5,966 bases of DNA from Gemmatimonadota bacterium (GTDB taxonomy: Bacteria; Gemmatimonadota; Gemmatimonadetes; Longimicrobiales; Gaopeijiaceae), in contig RFGQ01000550.1 of NCBI GenBank assembly GCA_003695865.1, positions 1 to 5,966 of the forward strand, written 5' to 3'. The notes below the pieces were generated by a model. That model ran no database searches, was not told where the DNA came from, and saw only the letters and a list, made by a program, of their open reading frames with translations. The position numbers and the translations under genes were made by a program. Positions 1 through 4,911 of the stretch are shown here, piece after piece. Every line of letters starts with the position of its first letter. Within the stretch, counting starts at the first letter, position 1.

Positions 1-99
1 GGGAAGCAGACGAACGTGGTGATCGAGGGGGAGAACCGGCTCCACTTCGAGACGCGCATCGATCCACCCCTGCGCCTGGGCGTCTACCGGCCCCGCTGA
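1..99 (+). CDS. 3' end of an unidentified protein (partial)
   Basis: The first 32 codons read open from the left edge and end in TGA at 97-99. The visible C-terminus contains the segment VIEGENRLHFETRIDP and ends GVYRPR. I do not recognise the family. No motif, membrane segment or repeat can be seen in this short piece, and codon use is G/C-rich at third positions like the neighbours. It is supported as coding by its frame, its codon bias and its close spacing: the stop lies ten bases before the ATG of the threonine ammonia-lyase gene, whose ribosome binding site overlaps this stop. That arrangement suggests one operon with translational coupling. The function of this gene cannot be given from what is visible. 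Confidence 0.6.
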   Translation, partial: GKQTNVVIEGENRLHFETRIDPPLRLGVYRPR

Positions 100-102
100 G
101 GA
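98..102 (+). promoter_or_regulatory. Ribosome binding site of threonine ammonia-lyase, overlapping the upstream stop
   Basis: GAGGA at 98-102 lies seven bases before the ATG at 110 and shares bases with the TGA stop (97-99) of the preceding gene. The spacing is close to ideal and fixes the start at 110. The overlap implies that ribosomes finishing the upstream gene can reinitiate here. Confidence 0.7.
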
Positions 103-109
103 TCCTGCC

Positions 110-1345
110 ATGGCCGAAGACCGGGTCGAGCTCCCCACCGACCTGGAGGGAATCCGGGCCGCGGCCGCGCGCATCGCCGGACAGGTGGTGCGCACTCCGT
201 GCGATCCCGCGCCCGCTTTTGCGGACGAGGTGCCGGGGGCGCTCTGGTTCAAGTTCGAGAACCGTCAGCGGACCGGATCGTTCAAGGACCGGGGGGCTGC
301 CAACAAGCTGCTCCAACTCGGCGAGGAAGAACGCCGCCGGGGAATCGTGACCGCGAGCGCGGGCAACCACGCGCAGGCGGTCGCATATCACGCCACCGCG
401 CTCGGGATTCCCGCCACGGTGGTGATGCCTACGGGCACGCCGCTCATCAAGGTCTCGAAGACGCGCCGCTACGGGGCCAGGGTCGTGCAGACCGGCGTCA
501 CGCTCACCGAGTCGCTCGACGAGGCTCGCCGCCTGGAAGAGGTCGAGGGCCGCGTGATGGTGCACCCCTTCGACGATCCACGCATCATCGAGGGTCAGGG
601 GACGGTCGCCCTCGAGTTGATCGAGCAGGTGCCCGACCTGACGCAGGTGATCGTGCCGATCGGTGGCGGTGGGCTGATCTCGGGGATCGCGATCGCGCTC
701 AAGGCGCTTCGTCCCGACGTGCGGGTGGTGGGCGTCGAGGCGACGGCCGCGCCCTCGGCCCACGCCTCGCTCCGGGCCGGGCACGTCGTGAAGATCGAGT
801 CGGCCGAGACGATCGCCGACGGTATCGCGGTGAAGCGCATCGGTGATCTGACGTTTCCGGTGATCCGCGCGCTCGTGGACGAGGTCGTGCTGGTCGATGA
901 GGAGTCGATCGCGAGCGCGATCCTGAAGCTGCTGGAGCGGGAACGGACCGTGGTGGAGGGGGCGGGGGCCACGCCGCTCGCGGCGCTGCTGGCGGGCGCG
1001 GTGCGGTGTGGGCCCGCCGACGTGACCGTGGCGTTGCTGTGCGGCGGAAACATCGACGTGAACATGGTGTCGCGCATCATCGACCGCGGCCTCGTGGCCG
1101 ACGGGCGGATCGCCCGCCTGATGGTGCGCGTGCGGGACCGCCCCGGTGCGCTCGCCGGCCTCACCCGCATCGTGGCCGAGGCGGGGGCCAACGTGCTCGA
1201 GATCGCCCACCGCCGTGCGTTCGCCGACATCTCGGTGGGTGACGTGGGTATCGTGATGCATCTCGAAACCCGCGGCCGCGATCACGTGGACGAGATCATT
1301 CAGCGGCTGGAGGCCTGCGGGCACACGGTGGTCGAGACGGCCTGA
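110..1345 (+). CDS. ilvA: Threonine ammonia-lyase (threonine dehydratase), PLP-dependent, with C-terminal ACT domain
   Basis: This enzyme is predicted to deaminate L-threonine to 2-oxobutanoate and ammonia in the cytoplasm, the entry step to isoleucine or a catabolic step. The 411-residue protein has the fold-type II PLP architecture. TGSFKDRGA at 55-63 holds the Schiff-base lysine K59. SAGNHAQ at 83-89 is the substrate/cofactor asparagine loop. GGGGLISG at 185-192 is the glycine loop that grips the PLP phosphate. VEGAGA at 282-287 and CGGN at 311-314 complete the active site. Residues about 336-411 form a single ACT domain (VRVRDRPGALAGLTRIVAEAGANV region), the usual amino-acid-sensing regulatory module. 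The length matches the single-ACT form (about 400 residues) rather than the roughly 510-residue two-ACT biosynthetic IlvA. The start is supported by a GAGGA site seven bases upstream. Serine dehydratase activity is a possible alternative or additional role. It probably shares a transcript with the gene ending at 99, and a strong terminator follows at 1500-1546. Confidence 0.93.
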   Translation: MAEDRVELPTDLEGIRAAAARIAGQVVRTPCDPAPAFADEVPGALWFKFENRQRTGSFKDRGAANKLLQLGEEERRRGIVTASAGNHAQAVAYHATALGIPATVVMPTGTPLIKVSKTRRYGARVVQTGVTLTESLDEARRLEEVEGRVMVHPFDDPRIIEGQGTVALELIEQVPDLTQVIVPIGGGGLISGIAIALKALRPDVRVVGVEATAAPSAHASLRAGHVVKIESAETIADGIAVKRIGDLTFPVIRALVDEVVLVDEESIASAILKLLERERTVVEGAGATPLAALLAGAVRCGPADVTVALLCGGNIDVNMVSRIIDRGLVADGRIARLMVRVRDRPGALAGLTRIVAEAGANVLEIAHRRAFADISVGDVGIVMHLETRGRDHVDEIIQRLEACGHTVVETA

Positions 1346-1369
1346 GCCGCGCCCCCTCGATGCAACCCC

Positions 1370-1400
1370 CTGAATCCTTTCGCCGTCCTAGCCGTATGTA
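1370..1400 (+). promoter_or_regulatory. Possible promoter (ECF-like or weak sigma-70-like)
   Basis: CTGAATCC at 1370-1377 is followed after 15 bases by CGTATGTA at 1393-1400. The GAAT and CGTATG blocks and their spacing resemble extracytoplasmic-function sigma promoters, whose -35 boxes often contain an AAC/AAT core and whose -10 boxes often begin CGT. Read as a sigma-70 promoter, the match is poor (3 of 6 in each box, with a 19-base spacer). It is among the least GC-rich stretches in the window, and its position suits a transcript running about 140 bases to the terminator at 1500-1546. This is a pattern match only. Confidence 0.25.
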
Positions 1401-1404
1401 GGAC
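1385..1404. repeat. Inverted repeat, 6-bp arms, overlapping the promoter-like -10 block
   Basis: GTCCTA (1385-1390) and TAGGAC (1399-1404) are perfect inverted copies separated by eight bases. The repeat spans the candidate -10 element, so it could be an operator or a small hairpin near the 5' end of a transcript. Six-base arms can arise by chance. Confidence 0.3.
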
Positions 1405-1546
1405 TGTGGGTGGTGGGGTGGTGCCGCCGGGGTGGCCTCGAAGTCTTGGTGCGGACGTGGTGTGACGTGGACGCGGGGTGGGGCGAGGCGCCCCGGCTCA
1501 CCGGGCCCGGGACGGTTTCAGGACCGTCCGGGCCCGGTTTCTTTTT
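1405..1546 (+). ncRNA. Candidate small RNA or long 3' UTR ending at a strong terminator
   Basis: If the block at 1370-1400 is a promoter, a transcript of about 140 bases would begin near 1405 and stop at the intrinsic terminator. Within it are a G-rich stretch at 1408-1421 that could form a two-layer G-quadruplex, a possible long-range stem GCCTCG (1435-1440) with CGAGGC (1484-1489), and a competing local stem GGGGCG/CGCCCC (1480-1485 with 1489-1494). It does not resemble SRP RNA, 6S RNA, tmRNA, RNase P RNA or a tRNA as far as I can see. The simpler alternative is that this is the 3' untranslated end of the threonine ammonia-lyase mRNA. Confidence 0.2.
1500..1546 (+). terminator. Strong intrinsic terminator
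   Basis: The left arm is ACCGGGCCCGG (1500-1510) then ACGGT (1512-1516), with one bulged G at 1511. The loop is TTCAGG (1517-1522) and the right arm is 1523-1538. All 16 pairs are Watson-Crick and mostly G-C. The tract TTTCTTTTT follows directly (1538-1546). The T-tract lies on the plus side only, so it ends plus-strand transcription from the threonine ammonia-lyase operon or a shorter local transcript. The reverse strand has no U-tract after the hairpin. Confidence 0.88.
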
Positions 1547-1548
1547 CT

Positions 1549-1579
1549 GCCGCCCGCCCGGCGGTGGGGGACGGGCGGC
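1549..1579. repeat. Inverted repeat / hairpin downstream of the GGDEF gene
   Basis: GCCGCCCG (1549-1556) pairs perfectly with CGGGCGGC (1572-1579) across a 15-base loop. It lies 32 bases past the stop of the minus-strand GGDEF gene and could stabilise that transcript's 3' end or aid termination. The minus-strand sequence beyond it is A-rich rather than U-rich, so it is not a standard intrinsic terminator. Confidence 0.4.
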
Positions 1580-1611
1580 CGTCTTCCTCGCGCTGCGCCC
1601 GCGACCGCGGT

Positions 1612-2640
1612 TCAGGTGTCGACCCGCGGCTCCGCGATGCGGTTGCGCCCGTTTTCCTTCGCGCGAAGCAGGGCGCGGTCGGCCACCGTGTAGAGCACGT
1701 CGGGCGCGGCTCCGTGGTCGGGGCAGGCGGCGAAGCCTCCCGACATGGTGACCCTCAGTTCGTGCCCCACGGGTGGGCGTGCTTCGGCGACGGTCTCGAC
1801 GAGGCGCTGGGCGACGTTCGCCGCGACGTCGGCCGACGTGGCAGGTGCCAGGATCGCGAACTCCTCGCCCCCCACGCGGAAGGGTGCGTCGGCCGAGCGG
1901 GTGTGGTCGATGAGCAGGCGCCCCAACCAGCTCAGGATCGCGTCGCCCGTGTCGTGGCCGAGCGTGTCGTTGATCGACTTGAAGTGATCCAGGTCGAGCA
2001 GGATGAGCGCGAAGGTGTCGCCGTAGCGAAGCGAGCGGTCCACCTCTTCCTTGATTCGCTCGTGAAATGCGCGCCGGTTGAGTAGCCCGGTGAGCGCGTC
2101 ACGCATCGCCTTGTCGCTGAGCCCGCTGATGTGCTCGTCGGCGCTGCGGATGCGCAGGCTGAGGACCTCGAGAAGCTTGAGGGCGACCGCGGGCGATTCC
2201 TCGATCACCTTACGGAAGTCGTCCTTCTCGAGCACCAGCAGCTCCACGTCTCCCACGGCCTGGACGGTGGCGCTGCGGGGCATGTCGTTGAGCAACGCCA
2301 TCTCGCCGAACACCTCGCCGGGGCCCAGGCGCGCCAGTTCGTAGTCGGCGCTGCGGGCGGGGTAGAGCACGCGCACCTCTCCGCTCAGCAGGATGAAGAG
2401 CGAGTGTCCGGCCTCGCCGATCTCCACGATGCGCGTCTCTGCCGGGAACGACACCGGGCGCGTGGCCGCGGCCAACCGATGGAGGGCGTCGGCGTCGAGG
2501 CTACGGAACAGCGGTACGCGGGCGAGCAGGTCGTCGGTGGTCATCGCATGGGGGGCTGGGATCGAGGCGATCCCCTCGAGGCTGCTCGAAAGGTAACGCC
2601 CCGCGTGCGATCGTGCCCGCCTCAGGTGCAGCGTCGCCAT
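1612..2640 (-). CDS. Diguanylate cyclase with N-terminal cyclic-nucleotide-binding domain (cNMP-GGDEF)
   Basis: This protein is predicted to make cyclic di-GMP from two GTP under control of a sensory domain. Residue numbers are from the ATG at 2640 (342 aa). Residues about 38-160 form a CRP-like cyclic-nucleotide-binding domain. Its phosphate-binding cassette, FGEMALL (111-117) to PRSATV (121-126), keeps the glutamate and arginine that normally hold the cyclic phosphate. The GGDEF domain spans about 180-335: DALTGLLNRR at 181-190, metal-binding DLDHFKSIND at 216-225, active-site GGEEF at 257-261. RSAD at 248-251 lies exactly five residues before GGEEF and matches the RxxD product-inhibition site. 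No transmembrane segment is seen, so it is probably cytoplasmic. The start is uncertain. ATG 2640 overlaps the upstream gene by 19 bases and has a distant GAGG 11 bases upstream. ATG 2544 (residue 33) fits the usual domain boundary better but lacks a ribosome binding site. It is probably in an operon with the deacetylase gene. Confidence 0.9.
   Translation of the reverse strand: MATLHLRRARSHAGRYLSSSLEGIASIPAPHAMTTDDLLARVPLFRSLDADALHRLAAATRPVSFPAETRIVEIGEAGHSLFILLSGEVRVLYPARSADYELARLGPGEVFGEMALLNDMPRSATVQAVGDVELLVLEKDDFRKVIEESPAVALKLLEVLSLRIRSADEHISGLSDKAMRDALTGLLNRRAFHERIKEEVDRSLRYGDTFALILLDLDHFKSINDTLGHDTGDAILSWLGRLLIDHTRSADAPFRVGGEEFAILAPATSADVAANVAQRLVETVAEARPPVGHELRVTMSGGFAACPDHGAAPDVLYTVADRALLRAKENGRNRIAEPRVDT
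2558..2574 (-). repeat. Perfect hairpin just upstream of the alternative GGDEF start
   Basis: GGGATCG (2558-2564) and CGATCCC (2568-2574) are perfect inverted copies with a three-base loop. An 8-bp palindrome CCTCGAGG (2574-2581) adjoins it. In the minus-strand mRNA the hairpin ends 13 bases before the alternative ATG at 2544. It could influence translation of the GGDEF gene or bind a regulator. If translation starts at 2640 instead, it lies inside the coding region. Confidence 0.4.
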
Positions 2641-3518
2641 GCGCCGGCGGCCTCGCGCACGGTTGCCGCATGGATGTCGACGGAGTCTTCGACGCGGGCT
2701 GCGTACCCGCCCGCCATGACGACGGCGACGGGCACGCCGGCGTGCAGACAGCGCTCGAACACGCGCCGGTCGCGGGCCGCGAGGCCCCGCTTCGACACGC
2801 TCAGGCGCCCCAAGCGATCGCCCGCGAAGGCGTCGGCGCCCGCCACGTAGAACACCAGCTGGGGGGCGTGGGCGAGCGCGGCCTCGAGCCCCTCGTCCAC
2901 CGCGCGCAGGTACGGCTCGTCGTCGGTGCCGTCCGGCAGGGCCAGGTCGAGGTCCGAGGTCTCCTTGGCGAACGGGTAGTTCCGTGCGCCGTGCACGCTC
3001 AGGGTGAAGACGTCGGGGTCGTCATGGAAGATCGCCGCCGTACCGTTGCCCTGATGCACGTCGAGGTCGATCACCGCCACGCGCCTCAAGGCGCCCGACC
3101 CCTGCAGGCTCCGCACCGCCACGGCGACGTCGTTGAACACGCAGAACCCCTCCCCGTGATCGGGGAACGCGTGATGCGTACCGCCGGCCAGGCTCACCGC
3201 CACCCCGTCGCGCAGGGCGTGGCGCGCAGCCGCGAGGGTGCCGCCCACCGAGCGGCGCGAGCGCTCGACCAGGCCGGGCGACCACGGAAACCCCACCCGG
3301 CGGATCGCGGCCGGGGGCAGGGCGCCCGTGGCCACCGCCGCGACCCACTCCGGCGTGTGCACGCTCCGGAGCGCCCGGTCGTCGGCCGCGTCGGGCACGA
3401 ACAGGGTGCCCAGTCGCTCGCGCGACACGCGCTGCCGGAGTCGAGCGTATTTGCTCATCGGAAAGCGGTGCCCGTCGGGCAGCGGCAGCACGAAGTGGTC
3501 GCAGTACGCGATGTGCAT
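2622..3518 (-). CDS. Histone deacetylase-family zinc amidohydrolase (HDAC/AcuC/AphA superfamily)
   Basis: This enzyme is predicted to remove acetyl (or similar acyl) groups from an amide nitrogen, with acetylated protein lysine, acetylpolyamine or another small amide as substrate. The exact substrate cannot be read from sequence. The 298-residue length suits the short bacterial single-domain members, and the N-terminal FPMSKYARL (19-27) recalls the class IV/HDAC11-like branch. All catalytic parts are present. GGTHHAFP (112-119) holds the paired active-site histidines H115 and H116. DLDVHQGNGT (151-160) supplies zinc ligands D153 and H155. AGADAFAGD (226-234) supplies the third ligand, D229. 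GGY (270-272) supplies the transition-state tyrosine Y272. No signal peptide or membrane segment is seen. The ATG at 3518 is chosen because GGAG lies six bases upstream and the family N-terminus begins there. It is the first gene of a probable two-gene minus-strand operon with the GGDEF gene, and it diverges from the dehydrogenase gene. Confidence 0.92.
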   Translation of the reverse strand: MHIAYCDHFVLPLPDGHRFPMSKYARLRQRVSRERLGTLFVPDAADDRALRSVHTPEWVAAVATGALPPAAIRRVGFPWSPGLVERSRRSVGGTLAAARHALRDGVAVSLAGGTHHAFPDHGEGFCVFNDVAVAVRSLQGSGALRRVAVIDLDVHQGNGTAAIFHDDPDVFTLSVHGARNYPFAKETSDLDLALPDGTDDEPYLRAVDEGLEAALAHAPQLVFYVAGADAFAGDRLGRLSVSKRGLAARDRRVFERCLHAGVPVAVVMAGGYAARVEDSVDIHAATVREAAGAWRRCT

Positions 3519-3524
3519 GCGAGG

Positions 3525-3528
3525 CTCC
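3525..3528 (-). promoter_or_regulatory. Ribosome binding site of the deacetylase gene
   Basis: On the minus strand GGAG lies six bases before the ATG at 3518. It supports that start and is one of the clearer Shine-Dalgarno sites in the window. Confidence 0.65.
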
Positions 3529-3588
3529 GTCGGCGTGCGCGGCCGTCCCGTCGACCCCCGAGGCCGGCGGCCGGTGCGGCCGGACCGC

Positions 3589-3606
3589 CGGCACGCTAAC
3601 GTGCCG
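3589..3606. promoter_or_regulatory. Inverted repeat, possible operator between divergent genes
   Basis: CGGCACG (3589-3595) and CGTGCCG (3600-3606) are perfect inverted copies around the centre CTAA, which is A/T-rich for this spacer. The 18-base symmetric site lies 71 bases from the deacetylase start and 103 bases from the dehydrogenase start, where a dimeric regulator could control both. No regulator gene lies beside it in this window, and a role as an mRNA hairpin is also possible. Confidence 0.4.
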
Positions 3607-3695
3607 TCCGCGCCGGCTCAACCGGACACGCTCGCTCGGCCGTCCGCCGCTCGCTCTACGAGCCGCCGCGCTCACCCGAACCATGCTCGCCGAAC

Positions 3696-3701
3696 GGAGA
3701 G
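3696..3701 (+). promoter_or_regulatory. Ribosome binding site that sets the dehydrogenase start
   Basis: GGAGAG at 3696-3701 lies seven bases before ATG 3709. The frame is open well upstream (from 3238), so this site decides the true start. The upstream extension is antisense to the deacetylase gene and shows no family similarity. Confidence 0.75.
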
Positions 3702-3708
3702 ACCGCCG

Positions 3709-4806
3709 ATGCCGATCCGCGCAGCCGTGATGACCGCCCCGGGAGCCCCGCTCGACCACTGGGAGATCGACGATCCTGTGGTCGAGTCGGGCGGCGTGTT
3801 GCTCGAGACCGTCGCCAGCGAGGTCTGCGGCACCGACGTCCACCTGCGGCACGGCCGCCTGGCCGGCGTGCCGTACCCGATCATCCCCGGCCACGTGAGC
3901 GTGGGGCGGGTGCTCGAGGCACCCGGTGTGGAGCACGATGCGCTCGGACGGCCGCTCACCGTGGGCGACGTGGTCACGTTCCTGGACGTCCACGAGGTGT
4001 GTGGGAGCTGCTACCACTGCCTGGTCGCCGGCCAGCCGAACCGTTGTCCCAGCCGGCGTGTGTACGGCATCACCTACTCGGCGCACGACGGGCCGTTGGG
4101 GGGGTGGGCGGAGCGCATCTATCTGCGGCCGGGCGTGCGGGTGCTGCGCCTGCCGGACGGCCTCGACGCAGACGACGTGATCGGCGGCGGCTGCGGCATG
4201 TTCACCGGCTTCGCCGGCGTGGAGCGGGCACGGATCCGCATGGGCGACACGGTGCTCGTGCAGGGCGCGGGCCCGGTAGGGTTGGCCGCCGCCGCCTTTG
4301 CGCACCTGGCGGGGGCGGGCGCCGTGTACATGATCGGGGCGCCGGCGGCTCGCCTGGCGCTTGCCGGGCGCATGGGGGTCGATCGCGTGTTCGATCTCAC
4401 CACGAGCGACCCGGCGGAGCGACTCGAGGCGCTGCGGGCCGAGACGGCGGGGCGCGGTGTGGACGTGGTCATCGAGGCCTCGGGCAACCCGCGGGCACTG
4501 CCCGAAGGCCTTGCCGCGCTCCGCGACGGCGGCACCTACGTGGTCGTGGGCCACTACACCGACGCGGGCGAGGTGCCGCTCAACCCTCACGTGGACTTCA
4601 ACCGCAAGCACGTGGACCTGCGAGGGCAATGGGGCACCGACTTCCGGCACCTGGCGAGGGCGCTGCGGGTCGTGGCGCGCCACCGGGCGCGCGTGCCGTT
4701 TCGCGACGTGATCGGCGCCCGCTACGGGCTCGACGACGTGGACCGGGCGCTGGACGACGTGGAGGCGCTGCGTGTGACGAAAGCGATCGTGACGCCGAAC
4801 GGGTGA
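3709..4806 (+). CDS. Zinc-binding alcohol dehydrogenase-like protein, medium-chain (MDR) superfamily
   Basis: This is a predicted cytoplasmic NAD(P)-dependent oxidoreductase acting on an alcohol or polyol; the substrate is unknown. The 365-residue protein carries the complete two-zinc MDR plan. CGTDVH at 40-45 holds catalytic ligand C40, and GHVSVG at 61-66 holds H62. C162 in GGGCGMFTG (159-167) aligns with the third ligand of classical ADHs. C98, C101, C104 and C113 form the structural zinc lobe, with one extra residue before the last Cys compared with horse liver ADH. GAGPVG (186-191) starts the Rossmann nucleotide-binding fold. The segment around NPHVDFNRKHVDLRGQWG (292-309) recalls, from memory, the TM0436-like branch. 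One oddity is that the usual GHE glutamate next to the zinc histidine is valine (V63). The start is fixed by GGAGAG seven bases upstream. It appears to be a single-gene unit, divergent from the deacetylase gene. A threonine or sorbitol dehydrogenase role is possible but not shown. Confidence 0.9.
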   Translation: MPIRAAVMTAPGAPLDHWEIDDPVVESGGVLLETVASEVCGTDVHLRHGRLAGVPYPIIPGHVSVGRVLEAPGVEHDALGRPLTVGDVVTFLDVHEVCGSCYHCLVAGQPNRCPSRRVYGITYSAHDGPLGGWAERIYLRPGVRVLRLPDGLDADDVIGGGCGMFTGFAGVERARIRMGDTVLVQGAGPVGLAAAAFAHLAGAGAVYMIGAPAARLALAGRMGVDRVFDLTTSDPAERLEALRAETAGRGVDVVIEASGNPRALPEGLAALRDGGTYVVVGHYTDAGEVPLNPHVDFNRKHVDLRGQWGTDFRHLARALRVVARHRARVPFRDVIGARYGLDDVDRALDDVEALRVTKAIVTPNG

Positions 4807-4911
4807 GACGGGCCGGGCCGGATCGCCCGCGGCGCCAGCATGGAACGTGGTGCGTGCCGAGAACGGGATCCACCGCCGCCCGGTGCGTCTGCGGCATCCC
4901 GGCGGGCGTCG
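4807..4911. other. Short convergent intergenic region, no clear terminator
   Basis: These 105 bases lie between the convergent stops of the dehydrogenase and the histidine kinase. They are G+C-rich. I see no hairpin with a T-tract on either strand, and no gene. Termination here may rely on Rho or on weaker structures. Confidence 0.5.

Larger units (their letters stand above)
1346..1611. other. Convergent intergenic region with hairpins, G-rich tract and terminator
   Basis: These 266 bases lie between the convergent stops of the threonine ammonia-lyase and GGDEF genes. They contain a promoter-like block (1370-1400), an inverted repeat (1385-1404), a G-rich run (1408-1435), a 7-base direct repeat GACGTGG at 1454-1460 and 1464-1470, a hairpin GGGGCG/CGCCCC (1480-1494), an intrinsic terminator (1500-1546) and a second hairpin (1549-1579). 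Frames open here run into the antisense of the GGDEF gene and show no recognisable protein, so I treat the region as non-coding. Confidence 0.7.
3519..3708. other. Divergent intergenic region (deacetylase / dehydrogenase)
   Basis: These 190 bases must hold the promoters of both flanking genes, but no convincing -35/-10 pair is visible in either direction. Notable sequence includes three copies of GGCCGG (3562-3567, 3569-3574, 3578-3583), an inverted repeat at 3589-3606, and a 9-base direct repeat CGCTCGCTC (3629-3637 and 3648-3656, a 19-base period). The GGCCGG copies may simply reflect base composition. Confidence 0.55.

Noticed and set aside
595..1230. Minus-strand open frame within threonine ammonia-lyase
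   Set aside because: A Ser/Ala/Arg/Thr-rich antisense shadow of a clearly coding plus-strand gene with no motif of its own.
1549..1579. Second intrinsic terminator, for the minus-strand GGDEF gene
   Set aside because: The hairpin is good, but the minus-strand sequence after it is A-rich with no U-tract, so it is listed only as an inverted repeat.
1410..2085. Plus-strand open frames starting in the convergent spacer (1410-1751, 1432-2085)
   Set aside because: They run through the terminator hairpin and then antisense to the GGDEF gene, with Arg/Gly/Pro-rich composition and no plausible protein features.
3562..3583. Triple GGCCGG as a protein-binding repeat array
   Set aside because: Spacing is irregular (7 then 9 bases) and the motif is what very GC-rich DNA readily produces.
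3238..3708. Extension of the dehydrogenase by 157 residues upstream of ATG 3709
   Set aside because: The extension overlaps the deacetylase gene in antisense, shows no family similarity, and a good ribosome binding site sits before 3709 where the MDR N-terminus begins.
3022..4683. A 553-codon open frame on the minus strand across the deacetylase and dehydrogenase region
   Set aside because: It is antisense to the dehydrogenase and out of frame with the deacetylase. Its composition is rich in Arg, His, Ala and Pro with no recognisable domain, as expected for shadow frames in high-GC DNA.
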